The notes: a model not told the origin generated them from the letters alone. Shown: positions 43,153 through 54,013, counted from the stretch's first letter. The stretch: DNA of 64,000 bases from Nostoc sp. NIES-3756 (GCF_001548375.1 NZ_AP017295.1:3134501-3198500); one strand, 5' to 3'. Numbers and translations: made by a program.

Positions 43153-43742
43153 ATCGGACAAGTAGCTACTTGGTTGTCCCAATCAAACTAAAACTGGTCA
43201 ACAGCAAACTTCGGGTGATTACGCGCTTGCCAACTAGGGTCACTACGAACTGGGCCAATAGTTTCTCCACTGTACTGAGTGCGGCTATTAACAAGATGTT
43301 CTGCCGTCACATAACCAGTATCCATGAAATGCTCCTACAGGTAGTAATGATTTTTCTTCTAAGCCTTGATGGATGGGTTCAACCGCAGCATCATCTGTTA
43401 CCGTAGACAAGGTAGTATAAACTTGAGTAATCAAGTGAGGACAATCCTCACCACAAGTTTCCATCACATGGGTTATAAAATTATTGTTGTACCCAAACTT
43501 GCCTTAAGATTTCTACCGCCTTGATCTGGCGTAACCAAAAGGGTGCTGTTGGTGCATAGATGTCATCTAATAATGCAAATCCATCTTTTCCAACTAAGTT
43601 CCCTAAAGCTTCCCGCTCACTATCCAACTTAGGCAATCGGTAATTTTCTACCCGGCGGCCATAACAGTCAAACCAGTCAAAATCGCTGTACTCTCAAAGC
43701 CTCCGCTCTAGATCAACGTTGAGCGAATTCGCCAACAGTGTC
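43153..43742 (-). pseudogene. IS1182-type transposase fragment, copy A (135-bp deletion)
   Basis: Nearly identical to 52283-53007 except for a missing internal 135 bp. In copy B the missing part gives segments such as IAIHSPYDVEAHYSSK and the reading HVMETCGEDCPHLITQVYTT, typical of IS1182-group DDE transposases. Frames are broken, so it is dead. Confidence 0.75.
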
Positions 43743-44004
43743 AGTTTTTCAATCACCAGTCGCAGTGTGGCATAGATGTAGCAAGGTAATCAACGCATTC
43801 CAGGGTAAGCTTATATTCCACATTCCGCACGTGAAACTGTCACAAAAGAAATGGCAGGGAATTTGTGAACTAGTTTTTGATTCAAAACCAAAGTCATGAG
43901 GGATGAAAAGTTAAAAATCAAGATGGAGTTTGGAAAAAACTAAATTGTGATAAAAAATACTGCATAAAAAAGTAGAGTTACTGAAAATAGAGTGAAAAAT
44001 TTTA
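43743..44004. other. Intergenic DNA, no gene seen
   Basis: About 260 bp between the IS1182 fragment and the AMIN/beta-lactamase gene. No convincing open frame or repeat pattern was found. Confidence 0.5.
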
Positions 44005-45330
44005 TCAAAAATTTTTGGCTGATTTTGGTTGCTCTATATAGCCATACACTAGACGAGAAACTTCATTGATAAAGGTTCTAGCTCTGACGTCACCAAAGGG
44101 CCTGGCTACCATAATACCTGCTAAATAACGCTTGCCAGAGGGTGTTTGTATAATTCCTGCATCTCCTAACACTCTTCCTAATGTACCTGTTTTATGAGCA
44201 ATTTTTGCTCCTTTACCAAGACCAACAGGTAGTAAACTTCTGTTATGGCAACGACTCATAATGTTCATAACTTGAGAATTACTTTTAGTACTCAGCAACT
44301 TATTGTTAGATACCAAAGCTGCTAACCGGACTAAATCTTTAGGACTTGTTTTGTTAGTTCCCTTAAAATCTCCCAGTAGATTGCGAATGACAGTATTTTG
44401 TAATCCCCAACTATGGAATTTTTGATTTAATCTATTTTTACCACCCAAGCGATCAATAATCATGTTTGTGGCAGTATTATCGCTGATAATCATCATTTTG
44501 CTGGCAGTTTCCATCAGGCTAAATTTAGTACCTGCTTTTCCATATTGCATGGTTCCCGAACCACCAGTCATTAAATCACGTCGCATCAATAAAGTTTCAT
44601 TCGGGTTAATTCTACCAGCATCAATTTCTTGGAACAAAGCAATGAGAATCGGAAATTTGATTGTACTGGCTGCGGCAAAAGTCTTTTCGCCATTGATGTC
44701 TAAATATTCACCCGTTTCCATATCTAAGAAAAACATACCGGGTGAAAGAGAACTATAGCAATTCATCAATTGTTTAATTCGAAAATCTAGCTGGGATATT
44801 TCTCTATTTAAAGGTACGACTCCCGCAAATTCTAATTTTTGACTTACAGGAATATAGATTTTTTTCTTAATTAATACTTTATCATCAGCATTCTTCTTAA
44901 TCGTTGAGAAGTTTATAATCCAATGTGAGGCTGAATAGCTTTTAATTACTAACTTGCCAGGAGTAGTTGTATAGCCAGGCGCAAACTCAACTACAATCCT
45001 TGCAGTATTATTCTCTACTTTACCTAACCGAATTTCTCGGACTGCGGCTCCAAAGTTTCGACGTTGAGTAGTCGTTTGAAAATTTGTTTCTGGTAGATCA
45101 ATGACTATTCTGTCAGGATTATTGATCACAAAGGCTTTGAGTTTAACTTTTGAATCAGTCGTAATACTTAGTTGATTACGATTATAATTATATTTCCATG
45201 ATTGTAAACGAGCTGCATTTGCTGGTGTAGATAAAAGTATTGTGCTGACGAAACTGAGTAAGAAAATATATGACTTCATAGGTTTAATTTGTAAATATCT
45301 AAAGAGATTAATTGTATTAGTTTGCTGCAT
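44005..45330 (-). CDS. AMIN domain fused to class A beta-lactamase-like serine hydrolase
   Basis: 441 residues, secreted. A signal peptide (about 18-39, FLLSFVSTILLSTPANA) is likely. An AMIN domain follows (about 40-145, RLQSWKYNYNRNQLSITTDSK), a peptidoglycan-targeting module. The rest is a class A beta-lactamase fold with STIK (SxxK), SDN (IISDNTATN) and KTG (AHKTGTLG). The omega-loop Glu of true class A enzymes is not evident: the region reads LLGDFKGTNKTSPKDL. Activity may therefore be peptidase-like rather than lactamase. It is flanked by IS elements. Confidence 0.85.
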   Translation of the reverse strand: MQQTNTINLFRYLQIKPMKSYIFLLSFVSTILLSTPANAARLQSWKYNYNRNQLSITTDSKVKLKAFVINNPDRIVIDLPETNFQTTTQRRNFGAAVREIRLGKVENNTARIVVEFAPGYTTTPGKLVIKSYSASHWIINFSTIKKNADDKVLIKKKIYIPVSQKLEFAGVVPLNREISQLDFRIKQLMNCYSSLSPGMFFLDMETGEYLDINGEKTFAAASTIKFPILIALFQEIDAGRINPNETLLMRRDLMTGGSGTMQYGKAGTKFSLMETASKMMIISDNTATNMIIDRLGGKNRLNQKFHSWGLQNTVIRNLLGDFKGTNKTSPKDLVRLAALVSNNKLLSTKSNSQVMNIMSRCHNRSLLPVGLGKGAKIAHKTGTLGRVLGDAGIIQTPSGKRYLAGIMVARPFGDVRARTFINEVSRLVYGYIEQPKSAKNF

Positions 45331-45470
45331 TTTATCTTTTGTAAAAGTTTATAAATAGGTTGATTTTGAATTTTTCAGTTAAGAGGATGTTTTAAAAGTA
45401 AGGAAATGTTGTAAAAAAACTCACAAGGCTTAAGCTGAAATTAGTAAAAGAATCAGCACCTGGTGAGCGT

Positions 45471-46318
45471 ATGACTAAAGCATATCCTAGCAACCTGACA
45501 TGGGAACAGTGGGAATTAATCGCACAAGAGTTTCCACAAGCAAAACCAGGGGGTAGAAAGCGTACAGTAGCTTTATTTAGTGTCGTTAATGCCATACTCT
45601 ACGTGCTATGCCAGGGATGTACATGGCGAGCCTTACCAGAGGATTTCCCAGCATGGTCAACTGTTTACGGCTATTTTTGGAGATGGAGCAAAGATGGTAC
45701 GTGGATTAAGATTCACGATCAACTTTATCAATGGGTTCGAGTGACTGCGGGACATGAACCTAGTCCTTCACAAGCAGTTGTTGACAGTCAATCAGTGGAA
45801 ACAGCAACTATGATTTCTACTGATGTAGGTTATGACTCTGGTAAAAAGATACACGGGCGTAAACGACATTTGACAGTTGATTTACTAGGGCTAGTTTTAC
45901 GAGTTTTAGTTACATCTGCTAGTCTTCCAGAGCGTCAAGGAGCAAAACTTCTCCTCAAACGAGTACATGACACAGGCAATCATGTAAAACGCTTGAATAC
46001 CATTTGGATGGATGGCGGATACCGAGGTGAAGAATTTATGCGGTGGGTAATGGATATGTTTCGGTGGATTGTTGAAATCGTACTCCGACCCTTGCAAAAT
46101 CAGGGTTTTACCATATTACCAAAGCGCTGGGTTGTAGAACGTACTTTTGGCTGGCTCAATTGGTGAGCCAGCGCGTTGCGGGGGTTTCCCCCGTTGTAGC
46201 GACTGGCGAACCCGAAGGGTGTCGGCGTTTGAGTAAAGATTATGAACTTCTTCCTGAAACCTCAGAGACATTCATCTATATTGCCATGATTCGTCTTATG
46301 GTCAGACGATTGGCTTAA
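45471..46318 (+). pseudogene. IS5-type transposase, broken by a small repeat
   Basis: The frame encodes 231 residues to the stop at 46166: WEQWELIAQEFPQ, VVDSQSVETATM (Asp), TIWMDGGYRGEEF (Asp) and RWVVERTFGWLNW (Glu box). A 59-bp repeat (46163-46221) follows WLNW, brings an in-frame TGA and shifts the frame. The lost tail RRLSKDYELLPETSE is still readable from 46223 to 46318. Confidence 0.88.
46163..46221 (+). repeat. Small palindromic dispersed repeat inside the IS5 transposase
   Basis: About 59 bp starting GTGAGCCAGCGCGTTGCGGG and ending GGCGAACCCGAAGGGTG, with a GGGGGTTTCCCCC core. It is nearly identical to 56765-56824 and (reverse) 50999-51058, which sit in an unrelated transposase. Confidence 0.85.
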
Positions 46319-46350
46319 TTTTTACTGGTTTCTACTTTTAAAACATCCTC

Positions 46351-47160
46351 TAAGGTTAAAATGTTTAAAATATTTTATAAACTTAATAATTTATATTATG
46401 AATTTTCACCTTAATAATTAAAGGTGCTATTGATGTTTATTACATTCTAATTTTTTTGACAACTGCTTTTGATATCAGTATTAGACAAGCAAAACAAAAA
46501 TAGTGATTCAAAATTATTATTAATTTAATTCAATAAAACACAAGCTCCTAAGTTGAAAACTTATTGCTATCTCATAGTAGTATTAAAATTTTTCAATATT
46601 TTTAAGAAATGTTAATGATTTATAGAGAGGTTTTTAGAAATTTATTAAAAATGCGGTAAAGCAAGTATTAAGAAATAAACCTAACAACAACTTGTAAAAT
46701 TAACTTAAGTTTTATACTCGAAATAAAATGTATTATAAATCACTTATTTTTTTGCGTGTAAGATTTAAAGTAAAAAAATACACATTATTTTCAAAATATG
46801 ATTTTCAGTGCAGTATGTGACGCTATTATACCTAGATTCATCGAAATGAGGTTATTTTTAAATATAAAAATATTTTCCAAATAGTTAATCATGACTTACT
46901 TGGTATTATAAATAACTCTGCTAAATAATGTTTATGTATATTTTTTACTGCTGCTTTAAGTATTCAGTGTTTTAACTACTGGATGCAACATATTAGTGAA
47001 TCAGTGTATTATTACTGATACTTTATCCAACTTGTCAGTTCAATAGTAGAAATTTTTCTATAAGTTTCTAAAACACCTTCAGCAGCAATTCTCTCATCTG
47101 TATTAGCAGAACGCTGTCATAAGAAATCGGGATTCAGTTCCATGTTGACAGCATGACTAC
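46351..47160. other. Long AT-rich intergenic region, no gene seen
   Basis: About 810 bp with very low G+C and no credible open frame between the IS5 and IS701 elements. No tRNA or repeat array was found. Confidence 0.6.
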
Positions 47161-48609
47161 CCCTCTTCTGTCACTTTCCGGATATAATGAATAGAAGAAA
47201 GGAAAGATAAAACTCTACAAGGTAAGTAGAGCAATGGATGTAGAATTACAAATCCTGAAACATCTGCCAAGGGATGCCCAGCCAACAGTTGCGCTCGTAG
47301 ATGAATATTGTGCAGAGTACAAAGACCTGTTTAAAGAAGTAAGAAATTATGAATGCTTCAAATATTTGCATTTAGGGATAATTTCGCCAATAAAAAGAAA
47401 ATCACTACCAGAAATAGCCAAAGTAGTAAGTATAAACTCGGCACAATCATTACATCATTTTATGGCTAATTCAGATTGGTCAGTAAAGAAATTAAAGAAC
47501 CGAAGATTAAAGAAGTTAAAGAGAGCATTAAATGGTCAGGCGATAACCGTAGTAATAGATGAAACGGGAGATAGGAAAAAAGGTAAAAAGACAGATTATG
47601 TAGCAAGACAATATCTAGGAAGCGTAGGAAAAGTAGATAATGGAATAGTGACAGTCAATGCCTATGGAGTTTATGACAATATAACATTTCCATTATGTTT
47701 CAAAGTATTTAAACCGAAGGGGACGCTCAAAGAAGGAGATAAATATAAAACCAAAATAGAATTAGCGTCAGAAATTATTACAGAATTAATTAATCAGGGA
47801 TTTAATATTGAATTGGTACTAGCGGATAGTTTGTATGGTGAAAGTAGCGAATTCATTAAAAAACTAAATGAATATGAATTAGCTTATGTTGTAGCAATTA
47901 GAAGTAATCATGGAGTCTGGCTGCCAGCGTCGCAGAGCGTTAGAGCTAATAAGTGGTGCAAATTTGAGAGAACATTTAGTAATCAAAAATCTGAAACTAG
48001 ATACATTCGAGAGATAGTTTATGGTAAAAGAAGAGCCATAACATACTGGGAAATAACTACTGACCCAGAAACAATGCCGGAAAATTCTACAACATTTATC
48101 ATGACGAATCTTCAAGGGGATCTCAAGAAAACTTTAGGCGACCTATATGGATTAAGAACATGGGTAGAATATGGATTTCGGCAGTGTAAACAAGAATTAG
48201 GCTGGACAGATTATCGATTGACTAATTTCCAACATATTGAGAAATGGTGGGAGATTATTTTCTGTGTTTACACCATGATTAGCTTAAATTCTCCAGCTTT
48301 TTTAGCTTTAACTCAAAAGAGTGAAATTACACCACAGATAAAACAAACTAGCTCTGCCGATTTTTCTCATCATCAGCAATGGAATCATGGTTGTGGATGG
48401 AAGAATACTTTAAATAATTTTCGTCTAATTGTCCAACCGCTTTTACTATTTTGGTTAGTTTATCCCTGGATAAATATTTTTCCTAATTCCAATTTATTTC
48501 TAGGTTTCAATCATTTAATTAACGCAATGAATCAATTTAAACCCTTTTACGCTTCTGGATAATTTTACTTGTTTACTATTTTCTCTCTACGGAAAGTGAC
48601 AGAAGAGGG
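47161..48609 (+). mobile_element. IS701-family element, apparently intact
   Basis: Inverted ends CCCTCTTCTGTCACTTTCCG at both sides bound 1449 bp with one intact transposase. CTA is found on both outer sides, a possible short duplication. A 3' fragment of a relative lies at 53671-53778. Confidence 0.88.
47234..48562 (+). CDS. IS701-family transposase
   Basis: 442 residues, full length. DDE residues appear in AITVVIDETGDRKKG (Asp), IELVLADSLYGE (Asp) and WVEYGFRQCKQELG (Glu). It has no stop or frameshift. It starts 73 bp inside the left inverted repeat and probably can mobilise itself. Confidence 0.93.
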   Translation: MDVELQILKHLPRDAQPTVALVDEYCAEYKDLFKEVRNYECFKYLHLGIISPIKRKSLPEIAKVVSINSAQSLHHFMANSDWSVKKLKNRRLKKLKRALNGQAITVVIDETGDRKKGKKTDYVARQYLGSVGKVDNGIVTVNAYGVYDNITFPLCFKVFKPKGTLKEGDKYKTKIELASEIITELINQGFNIELVLADSLYGESSEFIKKLNEYELAYVVAIRSNHGVWLPASQSVRANKWCKFERTFSNQKSETRYIREIVYGKRRAITYWEITTDPETMPENSTTFIMTNLQGDLKKTLGDLYGLRTWVEYGFRQCKQELGWTDYRLTNFQHIEKWWEIIFCVYTMISLNSPAFLALTQKSEITPQIKQTSSADFSHHQQWNHGCGWKNTLNNFRLIVQPLLLFWLVYPWINIFPNSNLFLGFNHLINAMNQFKPFYASG

Positions 48610-48645
48610 CTAAGCTAATCGGCACTTAAGTTGCATAATAAGAAG

Positions 48646-49038
48646 ATGAAGCCGTTTAAAAGCAACAATGCCACCACCAGCCAAAAACTTTTTAACGCCA
48701 GTACAAGTCAGCAAGCTCTAAAAGAGAGCGAGCAAAACGGTTTAGTGCTAGTTTGTTCGCAGTGTACAGTCGAGCAATTTGCCGGGAGTTCTCATCGCAT
48801 TAATAGAAGTAAAACGGCCTCCGAAGAGTTACAAAACTGGTTGAAATCTCGTTTAAAATTTGATGGACTGTGGGGGAAATATCGGGTTGTTAGCACCAGT
48901 TGTTTAGGAGTTTGTCTACAGGGGGTCGTTGTTGTTGTTCTGCGTCTAGATGCAGTTGGACAGCAATGCTTCATTGTCTTAAAGGACGGCGAACGTGAAA
49001 TTCTCTACTCTTCTATCAAACAGATGCATAACTATTAA
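48646..49038 (+). CDS. Thioredoxin-fold [2Fe-2S]-ferredoxin-like protein
   Basis: 130 residues from ATG 48646. The Cys pairs lie in LVLVCSQCTVEQF near residue 40 and STSCLGVCLQGVVVVV near residue 85, the spacing of thioredoxin-like 2Fe-2S ferredoxins and DUF1636-type metal-binding proteins. The N-terminal 30 residues are Ser/Thr-rich. A redox or metal-binding role is likely; the partner is unknown. It follows the IS701 element directly. Confidence 0.7.
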   Translation: MKPFKSNNATTSQKLFNASTSQQALKESEQNGLVLVCSQCTVEQFAGSSHRINRSKTASEELQNWLKSRLKFDGLWGKYRVVSTSCLGVCLQGVVVVVLRLDAVGQQCFIVLKDGEREILYSSIKQMHNY

Positions 49039-49359
49039 TCTTATCATATTGAGAAGTTATTCAAAGACTTTCCTCGCAAATATAAGTTTGATTGGTAAAT
49101 TTTACCTTTAAAATATTATTTAACTTAGCAATACTTATTTTGCTAAGTGTTAAATAATTAATGCTAAAAGTATATTAGATAATAAAATATTATTAGTTAA
49201 TTAAATTTTTAATTTGATGATTATAAATCAAAAGAATAAAGTATGAGGTGTGAGATATGAATTAGATAAATCAATGATAATTTTCCCAGATTTCTTAATC
49301 CTAATTTGTAAATTGTAGAAGTACCGAGAAACTGTCCGGTATTGTTTTTGGGAGGTAGA

Positions 49360-49608
49360 ATGATGGCAGTACCAGCGACTTTGACATACAAAGGTAAACC
49401 TATACATGCACACGAAATTTATGGAGGGTATGACATTATTGTCGTTCGTTCTCCAATGAAAGTAGAAGGTAAAGAACGCTACTTATTCTATATTCGTAAT
49501 AGCCGACTAGAAGTTGTTTGTGATAATTCTACTAAGTATGGCGACAAATGCAGCGAGAAGTCACTGCGTACAGCTAGAGAATATATCGATATATTGAATA
49601 TTATTTGA
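49360..49608 (+). CDS. Hypothetical protein (82 aa)
   Basis: Starts at ATG 49360 or 49363, with a good GGGAGG site 5-8 bp upstream (49350-49355). Small alpha/beta protein (VPATLTYKGKPIHAHEIYGGYDIIVV) ending in a helix (SLRTAREYIDILNII). No TM. No family is recognised. Confidence 0.6.
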   Translation: MMAVPATLTYKGKPIHAHEIYGGYDIIVVRSPMKVEGKERYLFYIRNSRLEVVCDNSTKYGDKCSEKSLRTAREYIDILNII

Positions 49609-49891
49609 TTTCTAGCGACCTATAATGTAATTAGGTTAACCATATATTCGTGAAAATAGCGTTTACTTTAACTGGGTTTGATAAATTTGGAAGCAATAGG
49701 CGATCGCTCGCTGTGTGAGCTACAAAAAAATAGGTATTTGAGAGTATTCATTGGCAATAGTTAAAGAAAATAACCGATTAATTCGTAACCTAATGTCTTG
49801 GTACTCGATTTTTTAAGTCCTGTGCAATTAGAGTTATGTTCACTTATTAGCATAGCTTCAAACTGCTCTAGTCTGTTATGGGCATTTTGTG

Positions 49892-50152
49892 TCATCCATC
49901 AAATGCTGCTGTTGTGATAATTTTATTTTGTGCGTAAAATCTTTTAAGCTTACTGTGTATAATTATTTGGTTTTCACTTGTATGTAAATTGTCTGTATGG
50001 AACTTTAAGAATGAATGAATTACACTATATTTCATACCAGCTAATGAGGTTGTAGCCTTTCTGTCCATACACCTAGCCTCAAGCCTTCCCTGAATGTCAT
50101 GGGCTTTTTCTAACATTTTCATAGCTGTAACTGCTTGTTTGCTTTCAGTCAT
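49892..50152 (-). CDS. Possible hypothetical protein (86 aa)
   Basis: A moderately basic helical protein (AVTAMKMLEKAHDIQGRLEARCMDRK). The ribosome-binding site is weak and no family is recognised. It lies alone in an AT-rich stretch. The neighbouring 50153-50602 shows only a 25-codon fragment (50514-50591, MSNKGYSFNVYFRSNGMSQA). Confidence 0.4.
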   Translation of the reverse strand: MTESKQAVTAMKMLEKAHDIQGRLEARCMDRKATTSLAGMKYSVIHSFLKFHTDNLHTSENQIIIHSKLKRFYAQNKIITTAAFDG

Positions 50153-50602
50153 AATTGTTATCTGCTAAACTTCATATAGGGTAAGCATATAGCATAGCAA
50201 ATTATATATTCTAGTGCTATAAAATACTTTTTTAAGTATTATTACTTTGCTTAGTTGATATATTTAATATGTTAAATATACTTAAGAATTAGCGGTTACT
50301 GTTTGCTTTCCGCTTAGAGCGCTGGCATCCTACGCAAATTGATAAGCTCATTTATTGGCAGGAAGTACTAAAACATCTATTAACGCAGAGGGTACTAGAA
50401 GGATATAGGGGAAAATAACGCCCCAATTATCAATTGTCCATTCACGGAACTTAAACAAAATAAAAAAGTAGAAAAGACTATAATAAGAATTGCATTGATA
50501 AAAGCTCAAAGCTATGTCCAACAAGGGCTACAGTTTTAATGTCTACTTCCGCAGTAATGGCATGAGTCAGGCGATCGCCTATGAAGGATGATATATAGTT
50601 GA

Positions 50603-51824
50603 CAAGAAATGTTGAAAGCTGATACAAAACTTTACATAGTTAGTTAGACTAACTCTAAAAAGCCCAAAATAGTCAACATAACATCATCTCTTCAAACCAA
50701 TGAACATAACTTATTTGCTGACATATACAAGATTGTAAATAGCGAAATTTATCTAATAGTGTATGTCCCCATTGTTCGGGAATAGATAATATTTGTAAAA
50801 TTAGATAAGCTATCAAGCTCACATAGATTTGTATGGTAATTAATTTATCAAGTTTCAAGTGCATTTTTAAAAATTTCCATAACAATTCAACTCCCCAACG
50901 TAATCGATAAATCTCTCCAATGTCATCATCATTAACGGTAGCAGATCCCGACCCTGGTAAATTAGTTACTAATCGAAACTCTATTTTCGTTTCCAAATCA
51001 CCCTTACGGGTTCGCCACTTCCTACAACAGGGGGAACCCCCGCAACGGAGTGGCTCACAAAAATTAATCACCCTATAGGCTTGAGAATCATCAAAAGCAC
51101 CAACTTTAATTAATCCAGTTGACTCTTCAAATTCTAGTTGACAATTGTTTTTTAGCCGCAAAACAAAATATTTGTTTTCTTGTACTAATTCTTGGATAAA
51201 TTTTCATCCTGTAAAACCCCTATCCATTACTCCAACAGCATCTTTTGGTAAATTAGCTATCATTTTTGAACCAAACTTATAATCATGGTCATACCCAAAG
51301 TTGATCAAGTTATCCTCTGGGCTTCCAGTAGCTAAATATAGAGAATTAAAAAGTTTTACCTGATGAGAGACTAGCACCCATAACAACTTACTAGTCAAGG
51401 TAATAATTGTGGAATCAATCGGGCAGATTGCGTATTTATTATGTAGTTTATTATGAACTTTATTCTGGAATAATTTATTTAATTTTTGGTAATTTTCTTG
51501 AAAGGGTTTTTGGCTTCGATGTAAATTTGCCTTAGAAAGAAAAAGTATAAATACCTACCTCAGATCCTGTATTATTTAGCCTAGCAAATAAACCTCATAT
51601 ACTCGTTAAGCTATTATCCAAGACGTCAGATAGCCAGAACTCAAAAAACAGACGACTGTTCAATACTGGATAATCGTTTTTTGGCAATCCTTTCAGGATA
51701 TCTTTGACAATTTTGGGAAAAAATTTATAATCACTGTGAAATCAAAATATTTTAATGCCTAGCCCAAAACTAACATATTTTGGGCTATTTTTATCAGCTT
51801 TTTCTTAACATTCAACGCTTCTGG
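50603..51824 (-). mobile_element. IS4-like element, copy 1 (inverted to copy 2)
   Basis: 1222 bp, the same length as 55999-57220 but in the opposite orientation. The ends (CCAGAAGCGTTGAATGTTAA and CCAGAAATGTTGAAAG) are imperfect inverted repeats; the outer end of this copy has a few substitutions. No clear target duplication was found. It and copy 2 bound a 4.2-kb segment. Confidence 0.85.
50673..51725 (-). pseudogene. IS4-like transposase, degenerate (copy 1)
   Basis: C-terminal part (50673-51161) and central part (51204-51398) are separated by an in-frame TGA. A frameshift and another in-frame stop lie further upstream. A 60-bp palindromic repeat at 50999-51058 adds about 20 residues (CEPLRCGGSPCCRKWRTRKG) in frame. 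The segment YRLRWGVELLWKFLKMHLKLD is the IS4 Glu box. All lesions are shared with copy 2, so this copy was likely moved after inactivation. Confidence 0.85.
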
Positions 51825-51857
51825 TTCCTGCTGTAGATATCTCGGCGCTCACCTTGA

Positions 51858-52031
51858 TTAAGGGATTCTATAGCTAGTGATAAGATTACGAATTTGCTGA
51901 AGACGTTCTTGTGGAGTAGTTTGGTTTTTTGATTGTTGCCAGTAAAGGAAGTCCATAAAATCTAAAACTTGCTTTTGTTGATCCTGTGAAAGATTTTGCC
52001 ACTTTGTTAAAAATACTTGTTCTTCGCTCAT
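51858..52031 (-). CDS. DUF2281-like small protein
   Basis: 57 residues from ATG 52031 (MSEEQVFLTKWQNLSQDQQKQVLDFMDFLYWQQSKNQ). The phrase QQKQVLDFMDFLYWQ is typical of DUF2281/antitoxin-like cyanobacterial proteins. No partner toxin is next to it in this window, so its pair may have been lost to transposon insertion. The gene lies inside the segment between the two IS4-like copies. Confidence 0.55.
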   Translation of the reverse strand: MSEEQVFLTKWQNLSQDQQKQVLDFMDFLYWQQSKNQTTPQERLQQIRNLITSYRIP

Positions 52032-52282
52032 CAAATGCACCTAAAGGCTGTAATGTAGTAGTCCGAAGACTTTCGCCAATGCCAAAAAATAGTACCATAT
52101 AATACTGTTTTCGAGGTTAGATAATAAATAAGGTAATCGTGCAGGGCGTAAAACAGAGATAGCGAAACATTACCATCAAAATTTAATAAAAAATAGAACA
52201 CAACTGCGTAAGTCGCTTAGAGTAAACGCCTAAAGAAGATTGGAGAAAAACTTCAACAAGCATCAAGAACATTTCTTTTTAA

Positions 52283-53007
52283 ATCGGACAAGTAGCTACT
52301 TGGTTGTCCCAATCAAACTAAAACTGGTCAACAGCAAACTTAGGGTGATTACGCGCTTGCCAACTAGGGTCACTACGAACTGGGCCAATAGTTTCTCCAC
52401 TGTACTGAGTGCGGCTATTAACAAGATGTTCTGCCGTCACATAACCAGTATCCATGAAATGCTCCTACAGGTAGTAATGATTTTTCTTCTAAGCCTTGAT
52501 GGATGGGTTCAACCGCAGCATCATCTGTTACCGTAGACAAGGTAGTATAAACTTGAGTAATCAAGTGAGGACAATCCTCACCACAAGTTTCCATCACATG
52601 GGTTTTATATCCAACACAGTCAACGCTGCGCTTGCTACTGTAATGTGCCTCAACATCATAAGGCGAGTGAATAGCAATTGTTGAAGGCGGCATATATGAT
52701 TGTTGTGCGCCATTGCACAACACCTTCTTCACTAGGAGCATAAAATTATTGTTGTACCCAAACTTGCCTTAAGATTTCTACCGCCTTGATCTGGCGTAAC
52801 CAAAAGGGTGCTGTTGGTGCATAGATGTCATCTAATAATGCAAATCCATCTTTTCCAACTAAGTTCCCTAAAGCTTCCCGCTCACTATCCAACTTAGGCA
52901 ATCGGTAATTTTCTACCTGGCGGCCATAACAGTCAAACCAGTCAAAATCGCTGTACTCTCAAAGCCTCCGCTCTAGATCAACGTTGAGCGAATTCGCCAA
53001 CAGTGTC
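52283..53007 (-). pseudogene. IS1182-type transposase fragment, copy B
   Basis: 725 bp almost identical to 43153-43742 but with the 135 bp (about 52605-52739) that copy A lacks. In one frame, HSPYDVEAHYSSKRSVDCVGYKTHVME is the catalytic-core-like segment. Frames are broken at the 3' end (CDGRTSC). Confidence 0.75.
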
Positions 53008-53193
53008 TACGCTATATCTACCCCTAGTAGACAGCATCGGAAGAGCAACATCAGTAAAGCTTACCCTAGCAATGCTTTTTAGAAAGTGACAAAAAAATAT
53101 TATATTTTTAGTGTTTTCAGCCTTTGGAGGTAGAGCCAAACTTTTTTCTAAAAGTTAATAAATGATGTATTAGCAATATTTTAAAAGGTCAAA

Positions 53194-53637
53194 ATGAAAA
53201 ATTATATATTAAAGAAAAGCTTTGCAGGTTTTGCTGCAACAGTTGTTGCAGTTAGTTCGGGATACTTGGCGGCTCAATATTTTGGGAAATATATGATGTT
53301 AGTTATCGGTACAGGAATGTTTGGTTTAGGTGTAGTGGTACATCACATTCAAAAATCGCAGAACCAACAATCTCTACCACAAACACTAGTTATAACTGAA
53401 CCTAAACCAGAAATTGTACAATCAAACAAACAATTGAAAAAACAGGATGAATATTTGATAAATCAAAGCTACGCTATGGCTAGTCGTCACTTGACTATAC
53501 CTCATTCAATATTTGTTATTAATCAAGTAAAGCACACAAAAATAATCAGTGAATCTAGCTCTTGTGGCTATTGTCGCAAACGACTTACTTTATGTCATCA
53601 AGAAAGAATGAGAAATTCAAATAAAGCTATCTCATAA
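53194..53637 (+). CDS. Small two-TM protein with a CX6C tail (147 aa), paralog 1
   Basis: Two TM helices near the N-terminus (FAGFAATVVAVSSGYLAAQYF, about 10-30, and YMMLVIGTGMFGLGVVVHH, about 33-51), then a soluble, basic tail with the conserved CGYCRKRLTLCHQERM. A related gene at 55453 has the same end and TM layout. The function is unknown. It lies between transposon remnants. Confidence 0.6.
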   Translation: MKNYILKKSFAGFAATVVAVSSGYLAAQYFGKYMMLVIGTGMFGLGVVVHHIQKSQNQQSLPQTLVITEPKPEIVQSNKQLKKQDEYLINQSYAMASRHLTIPHSIFVINQVKHTKIISESSSCGYCRKRLTLCHQERMRNSNKAIS

Positions 53638-53670
53638 AATTAAAAATTACTTATATTTTTTACTAGTACT

Positions 53671-53778
53671 GGGATTTAATCATTTTATTGCCGCAATGAA
53701 TCAATTTAAACCCTGTTATACTTCTGGATGATTTAACTTTTTTACTACTTGTTTATTCCGGAAAGTGACAGAAGAGGG
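53671..53778 (+). pseudogene. IS701-type 3' remnant
   Basis: The stretch from GGATTTAATCATTTTATTG to the right inverted end TTCCGGAAAGTGACAGAAGA is nearly the same as the 3' end of the full IS701 element. Only the last codons of a transposase remain. Confidence 0.8.
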
Positions 53779-54013
53779 ATATGCTTCAAAAATCACTATC
53801 CCAGTTTATGGGTTCTTGGCAACTTTTGGTGATCTTGGCTGGGGGAAGGCAGAGGGCAAAAGGCAGAAGGAAGAAAGATATAATTGAGATACTTCAAACT
53901 TCACTCCATCAAACATTTGAGGGATAAGCCTGACTCTTGGTTATGTCAGTGCTAAGTTATCTATCACCAGATTCAGCAAACATGAAACTTGAAAACTGCA
54001 TTCTTGACGAGAT

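Larger units (their letters stand above)
45383..46350 (+). mobile_element. IS5-family element (IS1031-like)
   Basis: Perfect 18-bp inverted ends (GAGGATGTTTTAAAAGTA at the left) bound 968 bp. TAA lies on both sides (45380-45382 and 46351-46353), a 3-bp target duplication as in IS1031-type elements. It carries one transposase gene broken by an inserted palindromic repeat. Confidence 0.9.

Noticed and set aside
42907..43191. 94-codon frame across the IS110 and IS1182 fragments.
   Set aside because: It is antisense to the IS110 fragment and crosses a junction; no own protein features.
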